A stretch of DNA of 64,000 nt from DASZUK01 sp963844575 (GCA_963844575.1 CAWJOU010000005.1:2294001-2358000); one strand, 5' to 3'. Positions 14,532 through 24,023 are shown, counted from the first letter of the stretch. The notes: generated by a model from the sequence alone, not told the origin. Program-made: numbers and translations.

Positions 14532-15239
14532 GTGACCGGCGACGGGTTGGACCTCGGCCGCGTCGCACGGGACGGGTGGGCGATCTACCGGCGGCACTGG
14601 CGGACGCTCGTACTCGGCGCCCTCGCCGTCTACCTCCCGCTGGCCGTCCTTGACGGCGTCTTGGGGTTGGTCGCCCCCGACGACGTGACGCTGGCTAGCC
14701 TCGAGTCGGCGGGGGAGACGTTCTTCCACATCGCCGGGGACGTGATCTATGCCGGCCTGGTGGCCGCCGCCGTGCTGGCCTGGCGATCGTCGTCCCAGCG
14801 GCAGCGACTACCGGCCCTGGCCCGGACCTTGCCCTGGCGGACCCTCGTCGCCCTCGAGCTGGTGCTGTCGGTCACCACGGTCCTTCTCTTGGCGCTGTTG
14901 ATCGTTCCAGGCATCGTCTTCTACGTCTGGACGATGCTGGCCCCGGCGGCGGCGAAGGTCGAGCACCGGACGTTCGGGCAGGCGATCCGGCGGAGCCGGG
15001 CGCTCGTCCGGGGCCGGTTCTGGCGGATGACGCTCGTCGCGCTCGTCGTCACCGTCGTGCCGGCCGTCGTCGAGGAGGTCCTGCAGGACCACTTCCACCC
15101 GTTCTTCGGTGACGTCGGGATCAGCCTGATCGGCTCGATCGTCACCGCACCGCTGCTCGGGCTGGCGACCGTCCTGATCGTGTTCCAGCTCCGGGAGGTC
15201 GCGCCCGAGGACGACGAGGCGTCCGACCCGGTCGCCTGA
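14532..15239 (+). CDS. Integral membrane protein, YciC/GDPD-membrane-domain-like
   Basis: 235 residues with about five to six hydrophobic segments. The core 'LLALLIVPGIVFYVWTMLAP' followed by 'EHRTFGQAIRRSRALVRGRF' is the arrangement found in the poorly characterised membrane family that includes the membrane domain of some glycerophosphodiester phosphodiesterases: a VPGI kink, then an amphipathic 'a-lkrSw-Lvrgr' helix. No catalytic residues are evident, so a structural or transport role is likely. The C-terminus is acidic. GTG 14532 is supported by the leaderless -10 box. Confidence 0.65.
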   Translation: MTGDGLDLGRVARDGWAIYRRHWRTLVLGALAVYLPLAVLDGVLGLVAPDDVTLASLESAGETFFHIAGDVIYAGLVAAAVLAWRSSSQRQRLPALARTLPWRTLVALELVLSVTTVLLLALLIVPGIVFYVWTMLAPAAAKVEHRTFGQAIRRSRALVRGRFWRMTLVALVVTVVPAVVEEVLQDHFHPFFGDVGISLIGSIVTAPLLGLATVLIVFQLREVAPEDDEASDPVA

Positions 15240-15271
15240 GACACCCCGGCCGCCGGCTGCCGGTCAGTGGG

Positions 15272-15847
15272 TCAGGTGGCCGGCCGGTACGTCTGGAGGA
15301 GGACGCCGGTGTCGTAACGGACGAGGTCGGTGAGCTCGAGCGGGACCAGGCCCCGGTCGTCGGGGAAGATCGGCAATCCGCCGCCGACGAGGACGGGATA
15401 GACCATCAGCCGCAGCTCGTCGACCAGGTCGTCGGCCAGCAGGGAGCGGACGAGGGTGGCGCTCCCGGCGACGAGGATGGGTCCACCGTCGCCGGCCTTC
15501 AGCTCGCCGACGGCCGTCCGGAGGTCGGTGCCGGGGGGCGCGACGGCCAGGCGGGTGGCGTTCCACCCGAGCGGGTCGAGGCCGCCGGTGACGACGTGTT
15601 TGGGCATCGAGTTCATCTTGTCGGCGAACTCCCCGTCGCGGTCCGGCCACGCCGCCGCGAACCCCTCGTAGGTGGTCCGCCCGAGCAGCAGCGACTCGGC
15701 GTCAAGCGTCTCGCGCTGCTTGTACTCGTACAGCTCCGGCGTTCCGTAGGCCATCGTCCACCCGGCGTGGGGGTGCGTTGGCTCGCCGCCAGGGGCCTCG
15801 ACGACCCCGTCGAGCGTCATGAACTCGGTCACGATCAGCTGGCGCAT
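15272..15847 (-). CDS. Dihydrofolate-reductase-like (RibD C-terminal domain) family protein
   Basis: 191 residues. It begins MRQLIVTEFMTLDGVVEAPG and contains 'LLLGRTTYEGFAAAWP', 'KHVVTGGLDPLGWNATRL', 'DGGPILVAGSATLVRSLL' and 'DELRLMVYPVLVGGGLPIF'. These are the conserved blocks of the stand-alone RibD C-terminal/DHFR-fold reductases widespread in actinobacteria, most of unknown substrate and NADPH-dependent by fold. ATG 15847 has AAGGAG 9 nt upstream. It diverges from the sedolisin gene at 16002. Confidence 0.88.
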   Translation of the reverse strand: MRQLIVTEFMTLDGVVEAPGGEPTHPHAGWTMAYGTPELYEYKQRETLDAESLLLGRTTYEGFAAAWPDRDGEFADKMNSMPKHVVTGGLDPLGWNATRLAVAPPGTDLRTAVGELKAGDGGPILVAGSATLVRSLLADDLVDELRLMVYPVLVGGGLPIFPDDRGLVPLELTDLVRYDTGVLLQTYRPAT

Positions 15848-16001
15848 CGGCTCCGTCTCCTTCGTTGTCGTTCCCACCGGATCCGACGCCGAGGTCCCCC
15901 CGAACTCATCGGTGCCACCGTAGGCTCCGCCGGGGGTGGGGGGCACCGACGCGTGCCGGCGACCGAGATGCCGGCTTCGTTCAGCTGGAGGTCGTGACGG
16001 A

Positions 16002-19000
16002 ATGAGTCGAGGGACGGGTGTCGGCCGCCGGGTTCGGGGAGGACGCCGACGTGGCGCGGTTGCCGCCGGCCTGGCGGCGGCGATGGTCGGGTTCGGATGG
16101 CCGGCGGCCCTGTCGGTGCTGGCCGCGACGCCGGCCGGCGCGGCGACGGCGATGGTGGCCAGCCCGACCGGCGCGGCCCGGCTGCCGGTCGGCGCCACGG
16201 TCGGCGCCACGGTCGCCGGGACGACGCCGCTGCGGGTGTCCGTGGCGCTGCGGCCGTCGGACCCGGCCGGGCTCCAGGCGATGGCGACCGCCGTGTCGAC
16301 ACCGAAGTCCTCCTCCTACCACCAGTACCTCAGCTCCGGTCAGGTCCGAACGCGGTTCGGCGCATCGCCGGCGACCGTCGCCGCCCTCCGGTCGTGGCTG
16401 ACCGCTGACGGCTTGACGGTCGGGGCGACGACCGGCGACGGCCTCGACGTGCCGGCGTCGGGCAGCGCGGCCGACGTGGCCGCGGCGTTCCGGACGTCGA
16501 TCGACCATGTCACCCTGGCCGACGGCCGGACGGCCTACGCCAACACGACGGCGGCGGAGGTACCGGCGACATTGCGGCCGGACGTCGCCGCGGTGCTCGG
16601 GCTCAACGATCTCGTCCAGCCGCACGACGAGCTCGCCACAACCGCCGCCGCCGCCACGACCGCGCCGAAGACGGCCGCCGGGCCAGCCGTCCCGGGGGCG
16701 GCGACGCCGTGCGCCACAGCCTCGGCCACCGGCGGCATGACCGCCGACGCCATGGCCAGCTACTACCGGTTCACGCCGCTCTACCAGGCCGGGAAGCTCG
16801 GGCAGGGGACGACGGTGGCCCTCTTCGAGCTCGCCGACTACTCGACAACCGACGTCGCGACGTTCGAGCAGTGCTACGGGATCGACACCGCGGTGACACG
16901 GGTGCCGGTCGACGGTGGGACGAGCCTGGCCGATTCGGCCGACGGGACGGGCGAGGCCACCTTGGACATCGACACGGTGGCGTCGCTCGCCCCGGACACC
17001 CACGTCGTCGTGTACGTCGGCAACCGGACATACGGCTTCGTCGGCTTCTACGACACCTACTCGACGATGCTCCAGCAGAACCGGGCCCAGGTGATCAGCA
17101 CCAGCTGGAGCCCGGGCTCCGAAGCCAACCTGGTGACAAGCGGCATCAACCTGTCTCTCCTCGAGGCACCGGTCTTCCAGGCGATGGCCGTCCAGGGGCA
17201 GTCCATGTTGGCCGCCGCCGGCGACTCGGGGTCGGAGGACAACGTGACCGACGTCGGCCCGGGTGGGGTCAACCACTCGAACGCCATCACACCGTACGCG
17301 CCGGCCCTCTCGGACCCGGGTAGCCAGCCCTACGTCACCGCGGTCGGCGGGACGAGCCTGCGGGCGACATTGGCCACGCTCGTCCAGCAGGCGTGGAACT
17401 CGTCCGGGCCGACAACAGACGGCAGCGGCTACGCCGCCCCGTTCGACGGGGCGACAGGCCGCCACGACGGGTACCCCGGCAATCGGGTCGGGTCCGGCGG
17501 CATCTCGATCGACTGGCAGATGCCGCCGTGGCAGCTCGGCCTCGACACCAGCGGCAACTCGAGCGGCGTCCCGTGCGGCGCGCCGCCGACCAAGACGGGG
17601 TCGGCCGACTGTCGCGAGACGCCCGACGTCTCGGCGCTGGCGCTGTTCTACGTCGTCTACCAGACGGCCAACGGCGGCCACGGCTGGTCGACGTCGGGTG
17701 GAACCAGCGCGGCGGCCCCGCTGTGGGCCGCGCTGCTGGCCCTGGCCGACCAAGGGACCCCCCAGGGTCGGCTCGGCCTGGCCTCGCCCGCCCTCTACCA
17801 GCTCGACCGGACAAAGCCGTCGGCCTTCACCGACGTGACGCGGGGCGACAACGACTACCTCGCCGCGACATCGACCGTGCCGGCCGGGAGCCACGGCAAT
17901 CGGACGTGCACCTACACAGGTGTCGGGACACAGCCCTGCTACGAGGCGACCGCCGGCTACGACATGGCCACCGGGATCGGCACGCCGGTGGCTTCGGTCC
18001 TCACGGCCGCCCTCGACGCCCTCCAGGTCGGGATCACGACCACCGCGCTGCCGGCCGCCACCGTCGGCCAGCCGTACTCGGCCACGCTCCAGTCGCTCGG
18101 CGGCTCGTCGCCGTACGTATGGGCGGTGACCAGCGGCGCCCTGCCGACCGGCCTGACGCTCGACCCGACAACCGGCACCGTCACCGGGACGCCGACCGCG
18201 GTCGGGACGTCGGCCTTCGCCGTCCGGGTAACTGCCGGCGGCACGCCGACAATGACAAACGGGCCGACAACACCGACAGGGCCGACGACGACCGCCACGA
18301 CCGCCCTCTCGATCACCGTCGCCGGACCGCCGGTGCCCCCGCCGGCGGTCAGTGGCAGCGGGTACTGGCTCGGAGCCGCCGACGGCGGGATCTTCGCCTT
18401 CGGCAACGCCGCGTTCTACGGCTCGATGGGCGGCCAACCGCTCAACGCGCCGATCGTCGGCCTGGCGGCCGCCCCGGACGCCAAGGGCTACTGGGAGGTC
18501 GCCAGCGACGGCGGGATCTTCGCCTTCGGCGACGCCGCGTTCTACGGCTCGATGGGCGGCCAACCGCTCAACGCGCCGATCGTCGGTCTGGCGGCCACCC
18601 CCGACGCCCACGGCTACTGGGAGGTCGCCAGCGACGGCGGCATCTTCGCCTTCGGTGATGCGACCTTCGACGGCTCGATGGGCGGCCAGTACCTGAACGC
18701 GCCGATCGTCGGTCTGGCGGCCACCCCTGACGGCCACGGCTACTGGGAGGTCGCCAGCGACGGCGGCATCTTCGCCTTCGGTGATGCGACCTTCGGCGGA
18801 TCGATGGGCGGCCAGCACCTGAACGCGCCGATCGTCGGCGTCGCCGCCATCCCGGGGGCCGGGTCGAACGGCGCCACGGCCGGTGGCTATCTCGAAGTGG
18901 CCAGCGACGGCGGGATCTTCGCCTTCGGCAACGCCGCGTTCTACGGCTCGATGGGCGGCCAACCCCTGAGCAAGCCGATCGTCGGCCTGGCGACCACGGC

Positions 19001-19130
19001 CGACGGCCACGGCTACTGGGAGGTCGCGGCCGACGGCGGCATCTTCGCCTTCGGGGACGCTCCGTTCTACGGCTCGGCGGGCGCCGTGGCGCTGGTCCGC
19101 CCGGTGATCGGCCTGGCGACGGCCGGGTGA
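16002..19130 (+). CDS. Secreted sedolisin (S53) protease with prodomain, Ig-like domain and six C-terminal GYW repeats
   Basis: 1042 residues. The order is a signal sequence, an S53 activation domain (about 70-210, 'YHQYLSSGQVRTRFGASPA'), a catalytic domain (about 240-680), an Ig-like putative He-PIG domain ('LPTGLTLDPTTGTVTGTP'), a Thr/Pro linker and six ~42-residue repeats from about 787. The sedolisin residues are Glu318 and Asp322 (GEATLDID), Asp408 (AAAGDSGSE) for the oxyanion hole, and the nucleophile Ser569 in GGTSAAAP. Sedolisins are usually acid-active endopeptidases that remove their own prodomain. ATG 16002 has GGAGGT 9 nt upstream. Domain architecture matches the protease at 58850 except for the Ig-type domain. 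Confidence 0.93.
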   Translation: MSRGTGVGRRVRGGRRRGAVAAGLAAAMVGFGWPAALSVLAATPAGAATAMVASPTGAARLPVGATVGATVAGTTPLRVSVALRPSDPAGLQAMATAVSTPKSSSYHQYLSSGQVRTRFGASPATVAALRSWLTADGLTVGATTGDGLDVPASGSAADVAAAFRTSIDHVTLADGRTAYANTTAAEVPATLRPDVAAVLGLNDLVQPHDELATTAAAATTAPKTAAGPAVPGAATPCATASATGGMTADAMASYYRFTPLYQAGKLGQGTTVALFELADYSTTDVATFEQCYGIDTAVTRVPVDGGTSLADSADGTGEATLDIDTVASLAPDTHVVVYVGNRTYGFVGFYDTYSTMLQQNRAQVISTSWSPGSEANLVTSGINLSLLEAPVFQAMAVQGQSMLAAAGDSGSEDNVTDVGPGGVNHSNAITPYAPALSDPGSQPYVTAVGGTSLRATLATLVQQAWNSSGPTTDGSGYAAPFDGATGRHDGYPGNRVGSGGISIDWQMPPWQLGLDTSGNSSGVPCGAPPTKTGSADCRETPDVSALALFYVVYQTANGGHGWSTSGGTSAAAPLWAALLALADQGTPQGRLGLASPALYQLDRTKPSAFTDVTRGDNDYLAATSTVPAGSHGNRTCTYTGVGTQPCYEATAGYDMATGIGTPVASVLTAALDALQVGITTTALPAATVGQPYSATLQSLGGSSPYVWAVTSGALPTGLTLDPTTGTVTGTPTAVGTSAFAVRVTAGGTPTMTNGPTTPTGPTTTATTALSITVAGPPVPPPAVSGSGYWLGAADGGIFAFGNAAFYGSMGGQPLNAPIVGLAAAPDAKGYWEVASDGGIFAFGDAAFYGSMGGQPLNAPIVGLAATPDAHGYWEVASDGGIFAFGDATFDGSMGGQYLNAPIVGLAATPDGHGYWEVASDGGIFAFGDATFGGSMGGQHLNAPIVGVAAIPGAGSNGATAGGYLEVASDGGIFAFGNAAFYGSMGGQPLSKPIVGLATTADGHGYWEVAADGGIFAFGDAPFYGSAGAVALVRPVIGLATAG
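18360..19127 (+). repeat. Six ~126-bp coding repeats (GYW/ASDGGIFAFGDA)
   Basis: Six consecutive ~42-residue units in the sedolisin C-terminus, with consensus GYWEVASDGGIFAFGDA then FYGSMGGQPLNAPIVG. Copy 4 carries a short 'GAGSNGATAG' insertion and copy 6 is divergent (FYGSAGAVALVRP). Six beta-rich units of this length would suit a closed beta-propeller or solenoid used for substrate or surface binding; that structural reading is inference. DNA identity between copies 1-3 is high, indicating recent duplication or gene conversion. Confidence 0.9.
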
Positions 19131-19145
19131 CCGGCCCCGGTCGGC

Positions 19146-19811
19146 GTGGTGGCCGCGACTGACGCGCTGGCCCGGCTCGAGGGCCAGGCGCTGGTCGTCT
19201 TCGACCTCGACGGGACGCTCTACGACGACCAGACGTATCTCCGGCCGGCGGACCGGGCTATCGCCGCCCACCTCGCCGCCGCGTACGGCCGGCCCGAACC
19301 GGACGTGGTCGCCGTGCTCGACGACGTGCTGGCGACGACCGGCCGCCACGAGTTCCTGACCCAGCTGGTCACCCGGTTGGAGCTGCCCGGACCACCGGAA
19401 GCGGCCGTCGCCGGCGGCCTGGAGGTGCTGCGGACGGTCCGGCCGGTTCTCGCGCTCTACCCGTGGGCCGCGGCGCTGCTCGGGCGGCTGGCCGAGGGCG
19501 GGGCGACGCTGGCCGTGCTGACGAACGGGAACCGCCGGCAGCAGGTCAACAAGGTCGACCTGCTCGGGCTGGCGACCGCCGATCCGCCGCTCACCGTCGT
19601 CTACGCGATCGACCACCGGCAGAAGCCGGCGCCCGACGGGCTCCGCCACCTCCTGGCGACGACCGGGGTGCCCGCCGGCCGGGCGGTCATGGTCGGCAAC
19701 GACCCGGTCGACGAGGCGTGCGCGGCGGCGTGCCGGGTCGACTACGTCGACGTCGCCGATCTGGTGGCCGCGCTGGCCGCCGAGGTACGTCCCCCGGCGG
19801 GAAGTGGCTAG
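19146..19811 (+). CDS. HAD-superfamily hydrolase (phosphatase)
   Basis: 221 residues with HAD motif I 'VFDLDGTLYDD' (nucleophile Asp20, acid Asp22), a helical cap, motif II 'VLTNGNRRQQ', motif III Lys in 'HRQKPAP' and motif IV 'VMVGNDPVDEACAAA'. It belongs to the subfamily I phosphatases acting on small phosphate esters; the substrate is unknown. GTG 19146 starts just downstream of the sedolisin stop. The stop TAG overlaps the stop of the convergent MmpL-type gene in CTAG, a 4-bp tail-to-tail overlap. Confidence 0.85.
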   Translation: MVAATDALARLEGQALVVFDLDGTLYDDQTYLRPADRAIAAHLAAAYGRPEPDVVAVLDDVLATTGRHEFLTQLVTRLELPGPPEAAVAGGLEVLRTVRPVLALYPWAAALLGRLAEGGATLAVLTNGNRRQQVNKVDLLGLATADPPLTVVYAIDHRQKPAPDGLRHLLATTGVPAGRAVMVGNDPVDEACAAACRVDYVDVADLVAALAAEVRPPAGSG

Positions 19812-21976
19812 GAGCTGACGGGGGCCGGCTGGTCGACGTCGTCGCCGGTGAGGACGCTGGCGTCGACTGCGGTCTTGGTGTGGCGGTGATGGGGCCACCA
19901 GAAGTGCCAGACCCGGATGGCGGCCAGCGTCGGCACGATCCGGGTGGCGAGCACGTTGGCGGCCAACAGGACGCCGAGGGCGACGGCCAGACCGATCTCC
20001 TCCAGCAGCTGGATGCCGGTCAGCAGGAGCGAGGCGAACGTGCCGGCGAGGATGAGGGCGGCGGCGGAGACGGCCGGCGAGCCGTGGATGATGGCCTGCC
20101 GGGCGGCCTCTCTCGGTGCCAACCCCTCGTCGAACCCCTCGCGCAGGCGCGACGAGATGAGGATGTTGTAGTCCGTCCCGATGGCCATGACGAAGAGGTA
20201 GACGACGATCGGGATGGTGAAGTCGAGACCGGAAAACCCGAACCCGGTGATGAAGATCAGCGAGATGACCCCGAGGGTGGCGACGTAGGTCAGCACGACG
20301 CCGATCAACAGATAGATCGGTGCGACGAGGGCTCGGAGGAGGAGGGCCAGGATCACCGCGACGATGCCGAGCGCCAGCGGGAAGATGTGCTCCATGTCGT
20401 GGCGCAAGGCTGTCCGCACGTCGGCCAGCTGCGCGGACGTGCCGCCGATGTACGTGGTCGCCCCCGGTATGGCGTCGGAGGGCGCGGCCTGGCTGATCGG
20501 TCCTGTGACCGCGTTGATAGCTGTGACGGAGTACGGGTCGTCCTTCAACAGGACGTTGACGAGCGCCTGGCCCTTGTCCGCGGTGTACTGGGCCGGGAGG
20601 ACGGTCGAGACACCTGTCGTCTTGCCCAGCGTGGCCGCCAGCGCGTTCACGCTTGTCGGATCGAGCGCGGCGCCGGTGGACGAGACGACGTAGACCTGGG
20701 TCGGCCCGAGGTAGCCGGCCGGGAAGGAGGCGGCCATCGTGTTGTAGGCCTGCTGCGACAGCGTGCTCGACGGGAGCTCGGCCAGCTGGTTGTACGTCGT
20801 CTTGAAGCCGAGGATGCCGAACGCCAAGCCGATGAGCACGGCGCTCCACACCGCGAGGACGACGGCCGGGCGCTTGGCGACGATGGCCGCCAGGATCTCC
20901 GAACGGGTCCGCCGGCTCGAGTGACGGAGCTGGGGCGGCGTGGGCCAGAAGACGTGCTTGCCCAAGAGGCTCAAGATGGCCGGGATCAGGGTCAGCGCGG
21001 CGAGCAGCATCAGCGCGATGCCGGCGATCAGCCCGGGGGCGAGCGTCTTGAGCGACTCGAGACTGGCCACGAGCAGCGCGGCGAACGCGGCGATGACGGT
21101 GGCCCCGGCCGAGGCGATGACCACGCCGACCCGTTCGACCGAGAACCGGAGGCTGTCCTTGGCGTTGTCCCCGCCGGCCATCCGTTCTCGATGTCGGAAG
21201 ACCATGAAGACGAAGTAGTCGGTCCCGACGCCGAACATGACGACGACCAGCAGCGGGGCGAGCTCTGGCCCGACGATGAAGCCGAACCAGTCGGCCAGGT
21301 CGGCCGTGAGGGCCTGGGCCATCTGGTGGACGATGCCGATGACGATGATCGGTAGGACCGAGATCAGGACGCTGCGGAAGACGAGCCCGAGCAGCACGAC
21401 GATCAGGACGACGGTGGCGATGGCGATGATCTTTTCCGCGTTGTCGAACGCGGTCGTGGAGTCGACGCTGATCGCCGCGTTGCCGGTGAGGCCGCCGTTG
21501 AGGCCGGAGCCGGCCAGATAGGCGTTCGTCTTGTCGCGGACGATCGGCACCGCGGCGTTCGGCCCGGTGGCGCCCGGTTGGCCGTCGAAGACGACCTGGA
21601 CGAGCTGGACCTTCTTGTCCTGGGACAGGTAGAGCGGCGACGTCGTGACCGTCACCACCGACGGAATGTGGTCGGCCGTGAGCGCGGCGGCCAGGCCGGC
21701 GGTCTTCTGCTGGTCGGCTGTGCTGAGCGCGCCGTGGTCGTCGGCGCTGACGACGATCGTCCCGGTGGCGCCCGCGCTGGCCGGGAAGTACTTGGCCGCC
21801 ACCTGCTGGGCCTGGACCGACCCGTAGGAGCTGGGCAGGAACGACGAGTTGTTGTTCGACGTGTACTTGACCAGTTGAGGGGAGAGGGTCAGCAGCACGA
21901 CGGCGCCGATCACCCAGGCGCCGATCACCCACCACGGATGGCCCACCACGAACCGGCCGAGCTTCTTGAAGATCAC
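19808..21976 (-). CDS. MMPL/RND-family membrane transporter
   Basis: 722 residues with the MmpL architecture: TM1, a periplasmic domain, TM2-6, a short loop, TM7, a second periplasmic domain and TM8-12. Each membrane half carries the Asp-Tyr proton-relay pair of MmpL3-type proteins, as 'GVGTDYFVFMV' and 'AIGTDYNILI'. Such proteins flip or export envelope lipids driven by the proton gradient; the C-terminal tail here is short. GTG 21976 has AGAGGGGG just upstream. About 200 bp separate it from the next minus-strand gene; I see no clear promoter hexamers there. Confidence 0.9.
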   Translation of the reverse strand: MIFKKLGRFVVGHPWWVIGAWVIGAVVLLTLSPQLVKYTSNNNSSFLPSSYGSVQAQQVAAKYFPASAGATGTIVVSADDHGALSTADQQKTAGLAAALTADHIPSVVTVTTSPLYLSQDKKVQLVQVVFDGQPGATGPNAAVPIVRDKTNAYLAGSGLNGGLTGNAAISVDSTTAFDNAEKIIAIATVVLIVVLLGLVFRSVLISVLPIIVIGIVHQMAQALTADLADWFGFIVGPELAPLLVVVMFGVGTDYFVFMVFRHRERMAGGDNAKDSLRFSVERVGVVIASAGATVIAAFAALLVASLESLKTLAPGLIAGIALMLLAALTLIPAILSLLGKHVFWPTPPQLRHSSRRTRSEILAAIVAKRPAVVLAVWSAVLIGLAFGILGFKTTYNQLAELPSSTLSQQAYNTMAASFPAGYLGPTQVYVVSSTGAALDPTSVNALAATLGKTTGVSTVLPAQYTADKGQALVNVLLKDDPYSVTAINAVTGPISQAAPSDAIPGATTYIGGTSAQLADVRTALRHDMEHIFPLALGIVAVILALLLRALVAPIYLLIGVVLTYVATLGVISLIFITGFGFSGLDFTIPIVVYLFVMAIGTDYNILISSRLREGFDEGLAPREAARQAIIHGSPAVSAAALILAGTFASLLLTGIQLLEEIGLAVALGVLLAANVLATRIVPTLAAIRVWHFWWPHHRHTKTAVDASVLTGDDVDQPAPVSS

Positions 21977-22180
21977 CTGGCCCCCTCTATCCCGCCTGCG
22001 TCCCCGGCTTGGTGTCCCCCCTGGTGGAACGCTCGGGAGAGCATAGGCATGCCGTCACGGCCGGTGCAGCGATGTCCGTCGGTGGTGCCGTGGTGCGGTG
22101 GTGACGTGGTGCCCGGCGCCGACGCCGACGACGGGGGGCGGGCGGACGACCGACGGCCGCGGCGGACCGGCCGACGCGGC

Positions 22181-22558
22181 CTACTCGAAGGTGATGTCGG
22201 CGTCGTCCCAGTAGGCCGAGACCGAGCTGATCCGCCCGTCGTCGGCGACGGTGAATACCTCGATGCCGCTGATGATCATGTGCCCGGCATCGAGCTCGAC
22301 GGCGACCCGGAAGTCGATGGCCGCGTGGTTGGCGGCGGTGTGGACGGCCAGTGCCTCGAAGCGCATGGACTTGGCGGCGTCGACCGCGCTCTGGCGGAAC
22401 GCCCGGATGGCGTCGTGGCCGACGTGCGGTGGCGCCGATGCCGGATCGAGCTGGACGGCGTCCTCGGTGAAGAGGGCGACGTAGTCGTCGACCGCCCCCG
22501 AGCTCGTGACCGTGCAGTACCGGTCGACGAGCTGGCGGAGCTCCTCGGTGGTCGGCAC
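22181..22558 (-). CDS. NTF2-fold / SnoaL-like protein (steroid delta-isomerase-like)
   Basis: 125 residues matching the SnoaL/ketosteroid-isomerase-like cone fold: 'LRQLVDRYCTVTSSGAVDDY' then 'LFTEDAVQLDPASAPPHVGH', 'FRVAVELDAGHMIISGIEVF' and a C-terminal 'AYWDDADI'. Members bind or isomerise small hydrophobic ligands; active-site residues cannot be assigned with certainty. GTG 22558 lies four bases after the fabI stop, so it is co-translated with enoyl-ACP reductase, which hints at a role in lipid or polyketide metabolism. Confidence 0.75.
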   Translation of the reverse strand: MPTTEELRQLVDRYCTVTSSGAVDDYVALFTEDAVQLDPASAPPHVGHDAIRAFRQSAVDAAKSMRFEALAVHTAANHAAIDFRVAVELDAGHMIISGIEVFTVADDGRISSVSAYWDDADITFE

Positions 22559-22562
22559 GGGC

Positions 22563-23345
22563 TCAGGCCCCCACGGCGTGAACGCCGCCGTCGACGTGCA
22601 GCATCTCTCCGGTGGTCATAGAGAGCCAGTCTGACAGAAGCGCGACACAGGCCCGGGCCACGACCTCGCTGTCGTGGACGTCCCAGCCGAGCGGCGCCCG
22701 GTCGCTCCACGTGTCCTCGAACGCGGAGAACCCCGGGATCGACTTGGCTGCCATCGTCCGCACCGGGCCGGCGGCGACCAGGTTGACCCGGACCCCTTTC
22801 GGGCCGAGCTCTTTGGCCAGATAGCGGGTCAGGGACTCCAGCGCAGCCTTGGCCACGCCCATCCAGTCGTAGAGCGGCCAGGCGACGGTGGCGTCGAAGT
22901 CGAGGCCGACCACCGACGCGCCGCCGTCCGCGCCGGCCGCCTCCAGCAGCGGCCGGAACGCCGCGACGAGGGCCTTCAGCGAGTACGCGGACACCTCGAG
23001 GGCCGTCGACACGTCGTCCCACCCGGCCTCGAACATGCCGTTGCCGAGACAGGCCGGCGGCGCGAAACCGATGGCATGGAGCAGGCCGTCCAGGCGGCCC
23101 CAGCGGGCGGCCAGTGCCTCGCCGGCCGCCGCCAGCTGGCCGGCGTCGGTGACGTCGATCTCCAGCACATCCGGCTCGACCGGCAGCTTCCGGGCCGTCC
23201 GGCGGGTGAGCGAGAGACCGCGGCCGGCCCCGGAAAGCACGACCTCCGCGCCCTGCTCCTGGGCCAGTCGGGCGACCGCGAAGGCCAGCGACGCGTCGGT
23301 CAGGACCCCGGTGACGAGGATCCGCTTTCCGTCGAGCAGGCTCAT
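22563..23345 (-). CDS. fabI: Enoyl-[acyl-carrier-protein] reductase (InhA/FabI type)
   Basis: 260 residues. The NAD motif is the FabI-type 'ILVTGVLTDASLAFAVARLAQEQ' rather than the classical TGxxxGxG. The catalytic pair has the FabI spacing Tyr159-x6-Lys166 ('YDWMGVAKAALESL'), as in mycobacterial InhA. 'LHAIGFAP' and 'TMAAKSIPGF' match the substrate-loop regions. It catalyses the last reductive step of type II fatty-acid elongation in the cytoplasm. ATG 23345 has no Shine-Dalgarno but a TAACCT box 9 nt upstream, suggesting a very short leader. It is followed after four bases by the NTF2-fold gene. Confidence 0.93.
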   Translation of the reverse strand: MSLLDGKRILVTGVLTDASLAFAVARLAQEQGAEVVLSGAGRGLSLTRRTARKLPVEPDVLEIDVTDAGQLAAAGEALAARWGRLDGLLHAIGFAPPACLGNGMFEAGWDDVSTALEVSAYSLKALVAAFRPLLEAAGADGGASVVGLDFDATVAWPLYDWMGVAKAALESLTRYLAKELGPKGVRVNLVAAGPVRTMAAKSIPGFSAFEDTWSDRAPLGWDVHDSEVVARACVALLSDWLSMTTGEMLHVDGGVHAVGA

Positions 23346-23404
23346 GGCACGGGGAGGTTAGCGGCGGGCCGTGACGGCGGGCCGCCCCATGGCCTCGACG
23401 GCCG

Positions 23405-23941
23405 TCAGCAGCCCCATTGCCACAGCACGGCCTTGGCCATCGCCACCTGGTCGTAGACGACGTCGCGGATCCACTGGACCGGGCCGGCCGGGTCGACGCC
23501 GCTGAAGGCCATCTGGCCGCGGTAGCAGCGGCCGATGCGCAGGCGAGCCCGCGTGACCTGGGTGGTGCCGGCGACGACGAGCAGCCGGTCCCAGTGGTGC
23601 TGCCGGGCCATCGCGGCGATGGCCCGGGCCTCGCCCTGGGTCGATGCCGGGTGCGGGGCGAAGCAGTGCAGGTCGATGCCGGTGACCTTCGGGCAGGCGG
23701 CCTCGGTGTTGCCGGTCGACAGCTCGACGGTGTCGATGTGGTCGGCCCGGGCGACGGCCAGCCCGTGGGCGAAGCGGTCACCGTAGCCGCCGAGCACGAC
23801 GACGGCCTGAGGGCGCGAGACCGTTCCGAAGTCGGGGGAGACGAAGAAGACGACGGTGACGACCACGTAGACGACGACGAGGACGGCGACGACACCGAGC
23901 AGGATCGTCCGCCGACGGCGACGGCGCCGGCTCCGGGTCAC
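23405..23941 (-). CDS. YdcF/SanA-like DUF218 membrane-anchored protein
   Basis: 178 residues. An Arg-rich N-terminus and one transmembrane helix (about 13-34) are followed by a DUF218 domain with 'AVVVLGGYGDRFAHGLAVARA', 'STQGEARAIAAMARQHHWDR' and 'LLVVAGTTQVTRARLRIGRC'. The family includes SanA and ElyC, which are linked to envelope integrity and polyprenyl/peptidoglycan metabolism, with the domain outside the membrane. The GTG start at 23941 gives Met-Thr-Arg-Ser. The downstream neighbour (fabI) is about 60 bp away. Confidence 0.8.
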   Translation of the reverse strand: MTRSRRRRRRRTILLGVVAVLVVVYVVVTVVFFVSPDFGTVSRPQAVVVLGGYGDRFAHGLAVARADHIDTVELSTGNTEAACPKVTGIDLHCFAPHPASTQGEARAIAAMARQHHWDRLLVVAGTTQVTRARLRIGRCYRGQMAFSGVDPAGPVQWIRDVVYDQVAMAKAVLWQWGC

Positions 23942-24023
23942 CGGAGCAGTATGCCCGTCGCCGGTCGGCGTCTCCGGCCGGCCGGGCGTCGGCGGATCGG
24001 GCCGGTCGGGTGGGTCGGACAGA

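Noticed and set aside
15981..21935. Very long open reading frame on the minus strand (nearly 2000 codons)
   Set aside because: It lies antisense to sedolisin, HAD and in another frame of the MmpL-type gene; its Arg/Gly-rich, repeat-shadow composition is that of an antisense frame in high-GC DNA.
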